Source: Niabella sp.
GTDB lineage: Bacteria; Bacteroidota; Bacteroidia; Chitinophagales; Chitinophagaceae
Length of the DNA: 64,000 bases
Reading direction: 5' to 3'
Assembly: GCA_027493055.1 (NCBI GenBank)
Contig: JAPUDO010000075.1
Coordinates: 1 to 64,000 of the forward strand
Positions 28,234-36,732 of this stretch are shown piece by piece. Numbering within the stretch: position 1 is the first letter of the stretch; each line of letters begins with the position of its first letter. The notes under the pieces were generated by a model. It made no database searches. It was not told where the DNA came from and saw nothing but the letters and a program-made list of their open reading frames with translations. The translations under genes and the position numbers were made by a program.

Positions 28234-28250
28234 ACTATTTATCTTTTGTT

Positions 28251-28266
28251 TTAATCATTTGATTAA
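28251..28266. promoter_or_regulatory. Probable TetR operator 2
   Basis: The palindrome TTAATCA-TT-TGATTAA lies in the 50-bp gap between tetR and tolC. It has the same arms as the larger palindrome upstream of tetR at 28945, which is the reason to call it an operator. Confidence 0.7.
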
Positions 28267-28283
28267 TATTCGTGTAAAAAAAA

Positions 28284-28886
28284 TCAGCTTTTTAAAATTG
28301 CTTTTATCCACTGAGCAACCAGCCTTTTCCGCTCTTGCATCATTTCATTAAAAACCGAATCACTGGCAAATAAAATTGGTTTTGCCACAAACGGGAAAAT
28401 AACCATACCAAGCAGCGATACAACAAAATGGATGGGGTCAATATCAGGTCTTTTCTCTCGGACCTGACGAATCAATGAAGAGCCTTTTAAAATCTTCTGC
28501 ACCTGTACCGCTTGTTTAAACCTTTCGGGATGGACCCTGATCTCACTCAGGACAAAAAGCGGCAAATCCTGGTTTTCCAGCAACAGGTCAATATAGTTTT
28601 CAACAAGAATTTCCACCTTTTCTTCGAGAGACAGATCTTCATTATTGATCACCGGCTGAATCACACTAAACAATTGCTGAAATTTTTCCGACATTACCTC
28701 CTGGAACAGTCTTTCCTTGCTCCTGAAATAGTAGTTAAGCAAAGCCAGGTTGATGCCCGCCTCCTCTGCTATATCACGGGTGCGCGTAGCAGCATACCCC
28801 TTTTTAATAAAGACTTTACGAGCCGCCTCCTTAATTTTTTCCCCGGTGGAAGTATCTAAATTCTTTGCATCTTTTGCTTTTGCCAT
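28284..28886 (-). CDS. TetR-family repressor of the efflux operon
   Basis: The 200-residue regulator has an N-terminal helix-turn-helix (AARKVFIKKGYAATRTRDIA, then EEAGINLALLNYYF) and a helical ligand-binding part. It resembles the CecR/YbiH regulator that controls ybhGFSR in E. coli, by position and family. Two matching palindromes, one upstream of it and one between it and tolC, suggest it represses both its own promoter and the efflux genes. The ATG at 28886 lies 25 bp from a -7 box. Confidence 0.9.
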   Translation of the reverse strand: MAKAKDAKNLDTSTGEKIKEAARKVFIKKGYAATRTRDIAEEAGINLALLNYYFRSKERLFQEVMSEKFQQLFSVIQPVINNEDLSLEEKVEILVENYIDLLLENQDLPLFVLSEIRVHPERFKQAVQVQKILKGSSLIRQVREKRPDIDPIHFVVSLLGMVIFPFVAKPILFASDSVFNEMMQERKRLVAQWIKAILKS

Positions 28887-28910
28887 TTTGTAACACGCTG
28901 GTTTCTGCTG

Positions 28911-28943
28911 TAAATATAAAAAGTTCTTTTTGAATTAAACAAA
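28911..28943 (-). promoter_or_regulatory. Promoter of tetR
   Basis: On the minus strand, -33 TTTG (28940-28943), a 21-bp spacer and -7 TATATTTA (28911-28918, one mismatch). The operator palindrome sits directly upstream of the -33 box. Confidence 0.55.
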
Positions 28944-28944
28944 T

Positions 28945-28966
28945 ATTTTAATCAAATGATTAAAAT
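28945..28966. promoter_or_regulatory. Probable TetR operator 1
   Basis: A perfect inverted repeat, ATTTTAATCA and TGATTAAAAT separated by AA, abuts the tetR promoter. It shares its seven inner arm bases with the palindrome at 28251. Confidence 0.75.
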
Positions 28967-29138
28967 TATATGAAGAACATTTCTTCCGGGAAACAAAACG
29001 ATCGTTGTTTCGAGTTCTCTATAAAGGGTCCTGATTAAGGAGGTGATGACAAAGAGGATCGTCGCTTCGCAGTGAAGCAGAGAAGTCCCAACGAAAAGCC
29101 TGCTACAATCGCAATTCAACTCAGATTTCACAGGCGCT

Positions 29139-29220
29139 GAAAAGAGTTGGGCTTTAAAATAATCAAGTAACGGGTATATACCCAGATCTGGTCCAAAGAT
29201 CCAGAGAACTCCTAAGGAGG
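29139..29220 (+). repeat. Diverged dispersed repeat, family 1 copy A
   Basis: This stretch aligns over about 80 bp with 61344-61425, best in the segment AATAATCAAGTAACGGGTAT. It lies in the 405-bp gap between tetR and the CCG-domain gene. Apart from the tetR promoter, its operator and a short GCTTC/GAAGC hairpin (29064-29078), I see nothing else in that gap. A frame of about 120 codons here looks accidental. Confidence 0.6.
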
Positions 29221-29291
29221 CTCCCCTGGAAGAGATTGATAAATCGGGACTATGCACGGAGAAGGGGAGCGAATTTCTACCGGCCAAAGAC

Positions 29292-30014
29292 TTACCAGCC
29301 ACTTGCCAGCACATCTGCCAGGTGCATGGTCTTTATCTTATAGCCCCTGCCATTTATATAACCTTGTAAGTGCATTAAGCAGGAAAGGTCGGTAGCAATA
29401 ATATAATCGGCATCCGTAGCCATTGCGTTTTCTACCTTTTGCTCCCCCATTCCTACTGATATCCCCGGAAATTTTACAGCAAAAGTGCCACCAAAGCCAC
29501 AACAGGTTTCCACATCATTCATTTCTACCATGTGAAGTCCTCTTACATGAGAAAGCAATTGCCTGGGGCCCTGCTTTATTTTACACTCCCTTAAAGCTGC
29601 ACAGCTATCATGGTAAGTAGCTATCCCATTAAGCTCGGCCCCGCAATCTTCTACCCTTAATACATTTACTAAAAATTCGGAGAACTCATAAGTTTTGGCA
29701 CCAATGGCTTTTACTTCGTTGTGCAAAGAAGAATTATCAAATAACTTCTGGTAATAGTTTCTTACGAAGCCTACGCAGCTGGCACTTGGAGCTACAATGT
29801 ATGCTGCGCCCCTGAAGTCGTTGATAAATTTATTACATACGGATTTGGATTCCTCCCAAAAACCGGCGTTGAATGCAGGCTGACCGCAACAGGTTTGTTC
29901 AGCGTTGTATGTAACATTACAGCCGAATTTTTCCAGCACCTTGACCATGTTAAACCCTGTTTCGGGGTACAGCTGGTCTACAAAGCAGGGAATGAAAATA
30001 TGGACGTTGTACAT
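29292..30014 (-). CDS. CCG-domain iron-sulfur protein (LutA/LldE/GlpC-like)
   Basis: The 240-residue protein has the two cysteine-rich CCG motifs of the LutA family: TCCGQPAFNAG near 40 and ETCCGFGGTFAVKFP near 185, plus IPCFVDQLYPETG at the start. Such proteins bind an iron-sulfur cluster and usually work with LutB and LutC to oxidise lactate, or as part of glycerol-3-phosphate or heterodisulfide-type redox complexes. No lutB or lutC partner is nearby. It is 67 bp downstream of ribH on the same strand. Confidence 0.82.
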   Translation of the reverse strand: MYNVHIFIPCFVDQLYPETGFNMVKVLEKFGCNVTYNAEQTCCGQPAFNAGFWEESKSVCNKFINDFRGAAYIVAPSASCVGFVRNYYQKLFDNSSLHNEVKAIGAKTYEFSEFLVNVLRVEDCGAELNGIATYHDSCAALRECKIKQGPRQLLSHVRGLHMVEMNDVETCCGFGGTFAVKFPGISVGMGEQKVENAMATDADYIIATDLSCLMHLQGYINGRGYKIKTMHLADVLASGW

Positions 30015-30081
30015 TTCTTAAGTTGACAGATGATAGATGACAGTTGACAGACTATTGCTTCTACTTCCTCTACAAAACCTA

Positions 30082-30558
30082 TTACTCAAGCATCTTTAAT
30101 GCTGTTATAGCCGCCTCTTCCCCTTTATGGCCATGCCTGCCACCAAGCCGTTCAAGTGCCTGCTCTTCGGTATTTACCGTAAGCACACCAAAAATAGTGG
30201 GAACAGGAAGTGTAAGGTTCAGTTGCAAAATACCATCGGCTACCATTTTGCACACAAAATCAAAATGGGGCGTATCGCCCTGTATCACACAGCCTAAAGC
30301 TATATACGCATGAGGTTCATCCAGCAGCTGCCTGGACCTGTTCCAGTGCCTGTTAACTGCAAAAGGAATCTCCACACACCCAGGGACTACCAATGTTTGC
30401 ACCCTGGCGTTATGTTGCTGCAATACGCGCAGGCAGCCTGCTTCCAGCTCATCAACAATACCTGCATTCCATTCTGTCTTTACCAAAACAATAAAGGCAT
30501 CCTGTTTAAAGATGCCCGTATTGGTATTCAATAAGTTACTGTTACCAGTTGATGCCAT
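30082..30558 (-). CDS. ribH: 6,7-dimethyl-8-ribityllumazine synthase
   Basis: RibH condenses the butanone phosphate and ribityl-pyrimidine precursors in riboflavin synthesis. The 158-residue protein has the expected VKTEWNAGIVDELEAG stretch near the start, VPGCVEIPFAV, ALGCVIQGDTPHFDFV with the catalytic His near 91, and P-x-x-FGVLT with the C-terminal GHKGEEAA region. Length is typical. The gene starts 2 bp after the TPR gene, so the two are translationally close; other rib genes are not in the window. Confidence 0.95.
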   Translation of the reverse strand: MASTGNSNLLNTNTGIFKQDAFIVLVKTEWNAGIVDELEAGCLRVLQQHNARVQTLVVPGCVEIPFAVNRHWNRSRQLLDEPHAYIALGCVIQGDTPHFDFVCKMVADGILQLNLTLPVPTIFGVLTVNTEEQALERLGGRHGHKGEEAAITALKMLE

Positions 30559-30560
30559 TA

Positions 30561-31259
30561 TTAATTTACATTGTAAACCCCTAATTGCGCCAGGTATTTA
30601 TCTGCTTCAAAGCCCTGTTGCGTACGGGGATATTTTTCCTTTAATTCTTTATATAGTTCAATAGCCTCATCTTTACTGTTCAATACGTGCTGCGCCAGGT
30701 AAGCGCCACGGAACAATGCTTCTGATGAGGCCTGTTGGTCAGACTCAAAATGATGTGCTGCCTTTTTGTAATAATCCAAAGCTTTGGAACCTTTGCCTAA
30801 ATCGCCATAAGCATCACCCAATAACAGGTAAGCACGCTGCTGGATCTGCTTGGAATCTGTGCTGAAATCTTCCAGGTATTGTACCGCCTTGTCATTCTGG
30901 TTCAGCTTGATATAGCAAATACCTGCATAATACCTGGCCAGGTTCCCGGTAGGTGTGCTGCCATAGCTGTCAGCTATTTTAATGAAACCGGGATTTACAC
31001 CATCACCATTTAAGGCCAGGTGAATAGAATCCATCCGGTAGTATTCCTCGGCTTTAAAGCTTTTATCCAGGGCCTCTGCTCTTTTAGGGCCTTTTACAAA
31101 TTGGTTATAGGCAAGGTAGCCACTTATGGCCACTATCAGCACTCCTAAAAAGAGAACGATGTTTTTCCCGTTTTTACTCCAGATCTGCTTTGCTTTATCT
31201 ACCGCCTCATTTGATACAGACGATTCATTTCCAGCCTGTTTACTAATATTAACTGCCAT
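30561..31259 (-). CDS. Membrane-anchored TPR protein (YfgM-like)
   Basis: The 232-residue protein has a cytoplasmic N-terminus (about 33 residues), one membrane segment (NIVLFLGVLIVAISGYLAY, about 34-52) and a periplasmic part with tetratricopeptide repeats, for example LARYYAGICYIKLNQNDKA and QRAYLLLGDAYGDLGKG. This matches YfgM-like chaperone-associated proteins. It lies between pdhA and ribH with 27 and 2 bp gaps, so it is probably co-transcribed with both. No direct link to pyruvate metabolism is known. Confidence 0.8.
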   Translation of the reverse strand: MAVNISKQAGNESSVSNEAVDKAKQIWSKNGKNIVLFLGVLIVAISGYLAYNQFVKGPKRAEALDKSFKAEEYYRMDSIHLALNGDGVNPGFIKIADSYGSTPTGNLARYYAGICYIKLNQNDKAVQYLEDFSTDSKQIQQRAYLLLGDAYGDLGKGSKALDYYKKAAHHFESDQQASSEALFRGAYLAQHVLNSKDEAIELYKELKEKYPRTQQGFEADKYLAQLGVYNVN

Positions 31260-31286
31260 TTTATTTTATAAGGAATTTATATTTTT

Positions 31287-32282
31287 TTAATCAACAATAA
31301 ATGGATAATTCTGATCAATGTACACATCTTTCAGCACTTCATCATCATCAGGGAACGGACTTTCTTCTGCAAATTTTACAGAACCGATCACCACTTCTTC
31401 GCACCGGGCATCAATTTCTTTTAAGATCTCTTCCGTTGCAAAATTACTTTCAAGAATTTTATTTCTCAGAACAACAATAGGGTCTTTTGATTTATATTCT
31501 TCCACTTCATCCTTGGTCCTGTATTTTTGAGGATCACTGATAGAATGGCCTTTGTAACGGTAGGTTTTAATTTCCAGCAAAGTAGGTCCGCCTTTTTCAC
31601 GGGCATGTTTAACAGCTTCAGCTACAGCATCGTGAACAGATTCAGGATTCATACCATCTACCACTTTAGAAGGCATATCATAAGCATATCCCAATTTGTA
31701 AATATCCGTAACATTGGAAGTACGCTCTACTGAGGTACCCATTGCATAGTTATTGTTCTCGCAAATGTAAATTACAGGCAGTTTCCAAAGCATAGCCAGG
31801 TTAAAGCTTTCGTGCAAAATGCCCTGCCTTGCAGCACCATCGCCAAAAAAACAAAGCACTACGTTATCAGTATCATTATAGTTCTCAGCAAAAGCTAAAC
31901 CGGTACCGGTACCAATCTGGGCTCCCACAATACCATGTCCGCCATAAAAATTTTCTTTTTTACCGAAGAAGTGCATACTGCCACCCTTACCTTTTGCACA
32001 GCCTGTTGCTTTACCATACAGCTCGGCCATACAGCCATCCACCGACATACCTTTTGCAATAGCCAAACCATGATCACGATAAGCTGTAATAAACTTATCC
32101 TCAGGTTTGGTTGCCGTCATACAACCTGCAGCAATAGCTTCCTGTCCAACATACGCGTGAAAGAACCCGCGTATTTTACCTTCCATTTTATATTTTTCTT
32201 CTGCAGTAAGTTCAAACTGGCGAATCAGCTGCATCAACTCATACCAGTACAAGTATGTTTCTTTAGAAAATTTTGTTGCCAC
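31287..32282 (-). CDS. pdhA: Pyruvate dehydrogenase E1 component, alpha subunit
   Basis: The 331-residue protein is the thiamine-diphosphate-binding alpha chain of a two-chain E1. It has FFHAYVGQEAIAAG near 37-50, HGIVGAQIGTGTG, and the ThDP motif from GDGAARQGILHES to ENNNYAMGTS. The phosphorylation-loop-like YRYKGHSISDPQ follows. The gene starts with GTG at 32282. It heads a likely four-gene run (pdhA, TPR, ribH, CCG protein). The beta chain is not next to it. A leader hairpin lies directly at the promoter. Confidence 0.95.
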   Translation of the reverse strand: MATKFSKETYLYWYELMQLIRQFELTAEEKYKMEGKIRGFFHAYVGQEAIAAGCMTATKPEDKFITAYRDHGLAIAKGMSVDGCMAELYGKATGCAKGKGGSMHFFGKKENFYGGHGIVGAQIGTGTGLAFAENYNDTDNVVLCFFGDGAARQGILHESFNLAMLWKLPVIYICENNNYAMGTSVERTSNVTDIYKLGYAYDMPSKVVDGMNPESVHDAVAEAVKHAREKGGPTLLEIKTYRYKGHSISDPQKYRTKDEVEEYKSKDPIVVLRNKILESNFATEEILKEIDARCEEVVIGSVKFAEESPFPDDDEVLKDVYIDQNYPFIVD

Positions 32283-32291
32283 CTGCTAAAA

Positions 32292-32328
32292 TTTTGTCCG
32301 AAGGACCCCTTCGGGGAGCACAAAAGTA
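32292..32328 (-). promoter_or_regulatory. pdhA promoter -7 box with overlapping leader hairpin
   Basis: A perfect -7 TACTTTTG (32321-32328, minus strand) lies 38 bp before the GTG. The leader can form CCGAAGG/CCTTCGG (32298-32304 with 32308-32314) with outer pairing TTTTGT/ACAAAA reaching into the -7 region. An alternative CCCC-GAA-GGGG hairpin is also possible. The rest of the 288-bp gap to ppk1 shows nothing I can name. Confidence 0.5.
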
Positions 32329-32570
32329 AGGGATTTAAAGCATAAAAACTCATGCCGCGAAAGCCGAAAAGTTTAAAATCAAAGGTTTGCCGGTTTATAA
32401 GGAAAAAGCCTTTATTTCTTTCAAAACTACTACCTAATGTGTTCTATAAATTGCCCATCCTGCGAAACAGTAGTACAATTTATGAAAAGATAATAATTCC
32501 TTAAAATGACTGGTATCAACTATATAAGAATGCACACATATATTTATCGGATATTTTTCTTTATATTGAA

Positions 32571-34643
32571 ATGCTAAATCTGATGATATTGAAATTAATT
32601 CCGAGAGACATAAGCTGGCTATCGTTTAATGAACGTGTGTTACAGGAAGCCGCAGATAAAACGGTGCCTTTGAGAGAACGGGTGAAATTCCTGGGCATTT
32701 TTTCCAATAACCGGGATGAGTTCTTCAGGGTTCGTGTGGCATCTCTGAAAAGAATGCTGCAAATAGAGACCAAAATGAAGATGCACTCCGAAAAAAATCC
32801 TCAAAAGATACTGGATGAAGTGCAGCGACTGAACACGGAGCACCAGCTGGCTTTTGAAAGAATATGGGCCGAAGTGCTAACCGAATTGAATAAAAGTAAT
32901 ATTTTCCTTAAAACAGATAAACAACTGAATGCAGAGCAAAAAAAATTTATACTTGATTTTTTTGACAACGAGATAAGCGCCAGCATTGTTCCACTCATGG
33001 TAGAGAACATCAAAAAATTTCCTAACCTGAGGGACAAATCCATTTTTCTGGGCGTTGTGATGTCAAAATCCACTGACAGGTCGGCCCGCAAGTATGCCAT
33101 TATTGAAGTACCCGTAGCGGCCATGGGCAGCCGTTTTATTGTATTGCCTTCCAAAGAAGGGAGGCATGATATCATGTTGCTGGAAGATGCCATCAAATTT
33201 AACCTGCCGGATATTTTCAGCTTTATGGGCTATGATGAGTTCCAGGCTAATGTATTTAAGTTTACAAGGGATGCCGAGCTGGAGATTGACAACTCTGATA
33301 CCACCACGATTATCCAAAAGCTTGAAAAAGGTTTAAAAAACAGGAAAAAAGGGAAACCCATACGCCTGGCCTACGATGAAAATATAGATCCCGGCTTTTT
33401 AGAATACTTGCTGACACGCCTGGGCCTGTCAAAAAAAGATAATATCACCCCTGGCGGCAGCATCCATAATTTCAGGCATTTTATGGATTTTCCCTCACAG
33501 GTGTTCACAGGCAAGCCCAAACGCCGGCAACCTTTTCTCCATCCCCTGTTAAAAGATAAGCGGGTAAGCGATGTGCTGATGAAGCAGGATGTGCTGCTGA
33601 ATTTTCCCTATCACAGCTTTACACCGGTGGTTGATATGATCCGCGAAGCGGCATTTGATCCTGACGTTATATCTATCAAAATTGCCTGTTACCGCCTGGC
33701 ATCGCAATCAAAAATTATCAATGCGCTGGTAAACGCAGTACGTAACGGTAAAGAGGTTACGGTAATGATGGAGCTGAAAGCCCGCTTTGATGAAGAAGCC
33801 AACCTGCAATGGCAGCAGGCGCTTACAGATGTGGGCGCCAGGGTACTGACCGGAATCCCCGAGATGAAGGTGCATTCCAAGATCTGTGTTATCAGGAAAC
33901 GGGTTAAGGGCAAAATGGTTCACTATGGCTTTGTGAGCACCGGTAATGTGAACGAGAAAACAGCCAGGATCTATGGCGATCACAGCCTGCTCACTTCCAA
34001 CAGGTTTATTATGGCAGATGTTAACCGTATTTTCAACTTTCTTGAAAAACCCGATACCGGCCAGCATTATCTTGAAAAATGCCGTACACTGATACCCAGC
34101 CCGCATTACCTGAGAACAGAGCTAAACAAGCTGATTGACCATGAAATCAATGCCACCCGTAAAGGCTTTTATGCAGAGATCATACTGAAAATGAACTCCT
34201 TAGCTGATGCCAAACTGATTGAGAAGCTGACGGATGCTGCAAAGGCGGGGGTAGTGATCAAGTTAATAGTAAGGGGAATTTTCTGCATGCAGTCAGAAAA
34301 TAAAAAATTTAAGAAACCCATTAAGGCCATCAGCATTATTGATGAGTACTTAGAACATGCCCGCGTATGGGTATTTCATAACCGCGGCGATGAAAAAGTA
34401 TTTATATCTTCTGCAGACTGGATGATCCGGAATATTGAGCATAGAGTTGAAGCTACCTGCCCCGTTAAAAGCGAGATCTTAAAAAAAGAACTGATTGATA
34501 TATTAGACATACAGCTTAAGGACAATACCAAAGCAAGGATCTTAAATAATAAGCTGGACAATGAATATGTAAAAAGAAAGAATAATAAAATAGTAAGGTC
34601 GCAGGAAGAAATTTACAATTACCTTGCTGATAAAACATACTAA
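32571..34643 (+). CDS. ppk1: Polyphosphate kinase 1
   Basis: PPK1 makes polyphosphate from ATP reversibly. The 690-residue protein starts with the family N-terminus (DISWLSFNERVLQEA) and ISNNRDEFFRVR-like stretch, and carries the two phospholipase-D-like histidines: VHSKICV (autophosphorylated His, near 440) with STGNVNEKTARIY after it, and WVFHNRGDEKVF near 600. The start ATG at 32571 gives a few extra residues before ILKLIPRDIS; the ATG at 32583 is also possible. A Ppx/GppA gene follows 320 bp later on the same strand, making a polyphosphate synthesis and breakdown pair. Confidence 0.95.
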   Translation: MLNLMILKLIPRDISWLSFNERVLQEAADKTVPLRERVKFLGIFSNNRDEFFRVRVASLKRMLQIETKMKMHSEKNPQKILDEVQRLNTEHQLAFERIWAEVLTELNKSNIFLKTDKQLNAEQKKFILDFFDNEISASIVPLMVENIKKFPNLRDKSIFLGVVMSKSTDRSARKYAIIEVPVAAMGSRFIVLPSKEGRHDIMLLEDAIKFNLPDIFSFMGYDEFQANVFKFTRDAELEIDNSDTTTIIQKLEKGLKNRKKGKPIRLAYDENIDPGFLEYLLTRLGLSKKDNITPGGSIHNFRHFMDFPSQVFTGKPKRRQPFLHPLLKDKRVSDVLMKQDVLLNFPYHSFTPVVDMIREAAFDPDVISIKIACYRLASQSKIINALVNAVRNGKEVTVMMELKARFDEEANLQWQQALTDVGARVLTGIPEMKVHSKICVIRKRVKGKMVHYGFVSTGNVNEKTARIYGDHSLLTSNRFIMADVNRIFNFLEKPDTGQHYLEKCRTLIPSPHYLRTELNKLIDHEINATRKGFYAEIILKMNSLADAKLIEKLTDAAKAGVVIKLIVRGIFCMQSENKKFKKPIKAISIIDEYLEHARVWVFHNRGDEKVFISSADWMIRNIEHRVEATCPVKSEILKKELIDILDIQLKDNTKARILNNKLDNEYVKRKNNKIVRSQEEIYNYLADKTY

Positions 34644-34791
34644 ATAGTATGGAAGCCAAGAGCAAATCTGATAAAACACTCAATACTTAATGTTCAATAA
34701 ATTAATGCTCAGGGATGGCTGCAGCAGAAAGCTGAAAGCATAAGGCTTAAAGCTTTTAGCATTCGGTGTACGTTGAAAATTGAGTATTCCT

Positions 34792-34835
34792 GCCCCCGTC
34801 CGTACCGGCACGGGCGGACGTCCGGTCAGGCGAGG
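34792..34835. repeat. GC-rich palindromic REP-like element
   Basis: A run with nested inverted repeats (CCCGTCCG ... CGGGCGGAC and CCGTACCGGCACGG) stands out from AT-rich surroundings in the 319-bp gap between ppk1 and ppx. The rest of that gap holds only AT-rich sequence. Confidence 0.45.
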
Positions 34836-34962
34836 ATTATTGATTCTTGATATACCATAGCTATTAATATAACGGCACTCCCGTTTGTTCAGTAGCTAAC
34901 CCTAATAAATATTTATTCCCTCTAATTTTTGTATTAGCAAAAAGAAACATTAAAATTGTAGC

Positions 34963-35850
34963 ATGAAACTGGCAGCTATTGATATAGGAAGCAACGCAGC
35001 GAGGTTATTAATTACGGATGTATTTCTTGACAAAAAAAAGCAACCGGAATTTATTAAATCAAATCTTGTAAGGGTACCGCTAAGGTTAGGCTTTGATGTT
35101 TTTGAAACAGGCGAGATCTCTGAGGAAAGAGCTAACTGCCTGGTAGAAACCATGAAAGCATACAGGAACCTGCTTACCGCTTATAATGTAAAGCATCTCA
35201 AAGCCTGCGCTACATCTGCCATGCGCGATGCCAGGAACTCCAAAGACCTTATTGATCGGGTAAAAAAAGAGACCAATATAGAAATAGAGATCATATCAGG
35301 AGACCGTGAAGCCTCAATGATATATGAAACACATATAGCCGAAACTCTGGAAAAAGAAATTTTATACTTATATATTGATGTGGGAGGAGGCAGCACGGAG
35401 CTCACTTTTTTCCTGAATGGCAAAGTTATCTTTAAACAATCTTTCAATATAGGTACCATCAGACTCCTGAAACAACAGGTTAAAGAAGAGCAGTGGGAAG
35501 AAATGAAGGAAGTGATCAAAACCCAGGTAAAAGGTGCCAAAACCGTGATGAGCATTGGTAGTGGCGGTAATATCAACAAAGTCTTTTCTTTATCCAAAAG
35601 GAAAGAAGGGAAGCCTCTGCCCTTAGATCTGCTGCGCGATTATTATAAAGAAATGAGCAGCCTTAGCTTACAGGAAAGGATGAGCCTGTATAAAATGCGC
35701 GAAGACCGGGCGGATGTGATCGTTCCTGCCCTTTTGATCTATGTGAACGTATTGAAATGGGCCGGCGCGGACGAAATATTAATCCCTAAAATAGGATTGG
35801 CGGATGGCCTGATCCATGCTTTGTATGATGAGCTGGTAAACGCGTTGTAA
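34963..35850 (+). CDS. Ppx/GppA-family phosphatase (exopolyphosphatase-like)
   Basis: The 295-residue protein has the ASKHA-fold phosphate loops: AIDIGSNAARLLI at the start, YIDVGGGSTELTFF near 128-142, and MSIGSGGNINK near 195. The family hydrolyses polyphosphate or pppGpp; the short length (no C-terminal HD part) fits Bacteroidota Ppx. Position after ppk1 favours polyphosphate. The protein is probably cytosolic. panB follows 66 bp later. Confidence 0.9.
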   Translation: MKLAAIDIGSNAARLLITDVFLDKKKQPEFIKSNLVRVPLRLGFDVFETGEISEERANCLVETMKAYRNLLTAYNVKHLKACATSAMRDARNSKDLIDRVKKETNIEIEIISGDREASMIYETHIAETLEKEILYLYIDVGGGSTELTFFLNGKVIFKQSFNIGTIRLLKQQVKEEQWEEMKEVIKTQVKGAKTVMSIGSGGNINKVFSLSKRKEGKPLPLDLLRDYYKEMSSLSLQERMSLYKMREDRADVIVPALLIYVNVLKWAGADEILIPKIGLADGLIHALYDELVNAL

Positions 35851-35916
35851 GATGACCGTTGACAGATGACGGGTTTAAAAATTTCAAACTTTAATTTCAA
35901 ATCTTAAAACAGAATA

Positions 35917-36732
35917 GTGTCAATAAATAAAGAAGTAAAACGTGTTACCACCAACACGCTGCTGATGATGAAGCAGGCAGGGGAAAAGATCGCTATGCTT
36001 ACAGCCTACGATTATTCTTTCGCAAAAATAATTGACGGTGCAGGTATTGATGTAATACTGGTGGGCGATTCTGCCTCCAATGTAATGGCAGGTCATGAAA
36101 CCACCCTGCCTATTACGCTTGACCAGATGATCTATCACGCAGCATCAGTGATACGTGGTGTTCACAGGTGCCTGGTAGTGGTGGATCTGCCTTTTGGAGC
36201 CTACCAGTCCAACTCCGAAATAGCGCTGGCATCGGCCATCCGTATTATGAAAGAAACCGGCGCGCACGCTATAAAGCTGGAAGGCGGTGAGGAAGTGGTG
36301 GAATCTATCAGGAAAATTGTTTCGGCAGGTATCCCGGTAATGGGGCACCTCGGGTTAACGCCCCAATCCATTTATAAGTTTGGCACTTATGCTGTTCGTG
36401 CCAAAGAAGAAGCCGAAGCGGCCAAACTAAAATCAGATGTTCAGCTTTTGCAGGAAGCAGGCTGCTTTGCAACAGTGCTTGAAAAAATACCGGCGCTGCT
36501 GGCAAAAGAAGTTACTGAAAGTGTGCACATTCCTGTAATTGGAATTGGCGCCGGCAAATATTGCGATGGCCAGGTACTGGTAATGCATGATATGCTGGGC
36601 ATTAATACCGAATTTAAGCCCAAATTCTTAAGGCAATACCTGAACATTTTTGAACAGGCAACAGAAGCGGTAAAAAATTACGTTGATGATGTAAAAAATG
36701 CAGATTTCCCCAACGATAAGGAACAATATTAG
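35917..36732 (+). CDS. panB: 3-methyl-2-oxobutanoate hydroxymethyltransferase
   Basis: PanB makes ketopantoate, the first committed step to pantothenate. The 271-residue protein has [13 protein letters not shown] near 28, [18 protein letters not shown] with the metal-binding Asp, [27 protein letters not shown] and [15 protein letters not shown]. It starts with GTG at 35917; no upstream ATG is in frame nearby. It is far from panC (16895). Its last bases overlap the stop of the convergent epimerase gene by 4 bp. Confidence 0.96.
   Translation: MSINKEVKRVTTNTLLMMKQAGEKIAMLTAYDYSFAKIIDGAGIDVILVGDSASNVMAGHETTLPITLDQMIYHAASVIRGVHRCLVVVDLPFGAYQSNSEIALASAIRIMKETGAHAIKLEGGEEVVESIRKIVSAGIPVMGHLGLTPQSIYKFGTYAVRAKEEAEAAKLKSDVQLLQEAGCFATVLEKIPALLAKEVTESVHIPVIGIGAGKYCDGQVLVMHDMLGINTEFKPKFLRQYLNIFEQATEAVKNYVDDVKNADFPNDKEQY

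Noticed and set aside
29037-29046. AAGGAGGTGA resembling the complement of the 16S rRNA end
   Set aside because: No rRNA sequence surrounds it and no start codon follows; a chance match.
28952-29314. 120-codon minus-strand frame behind tetR
   Set aside because: It overlaps the stop of the CCG-domain gene, the tetR operator and a dispersed repeat, and the protein shows no family features.
30015-30055. TGACAGATGA micro-repeats here and at 35851-35870
   Set aside because: They are short, imperfect and typical of low-complexity spacer in this genome; no function could be supported.
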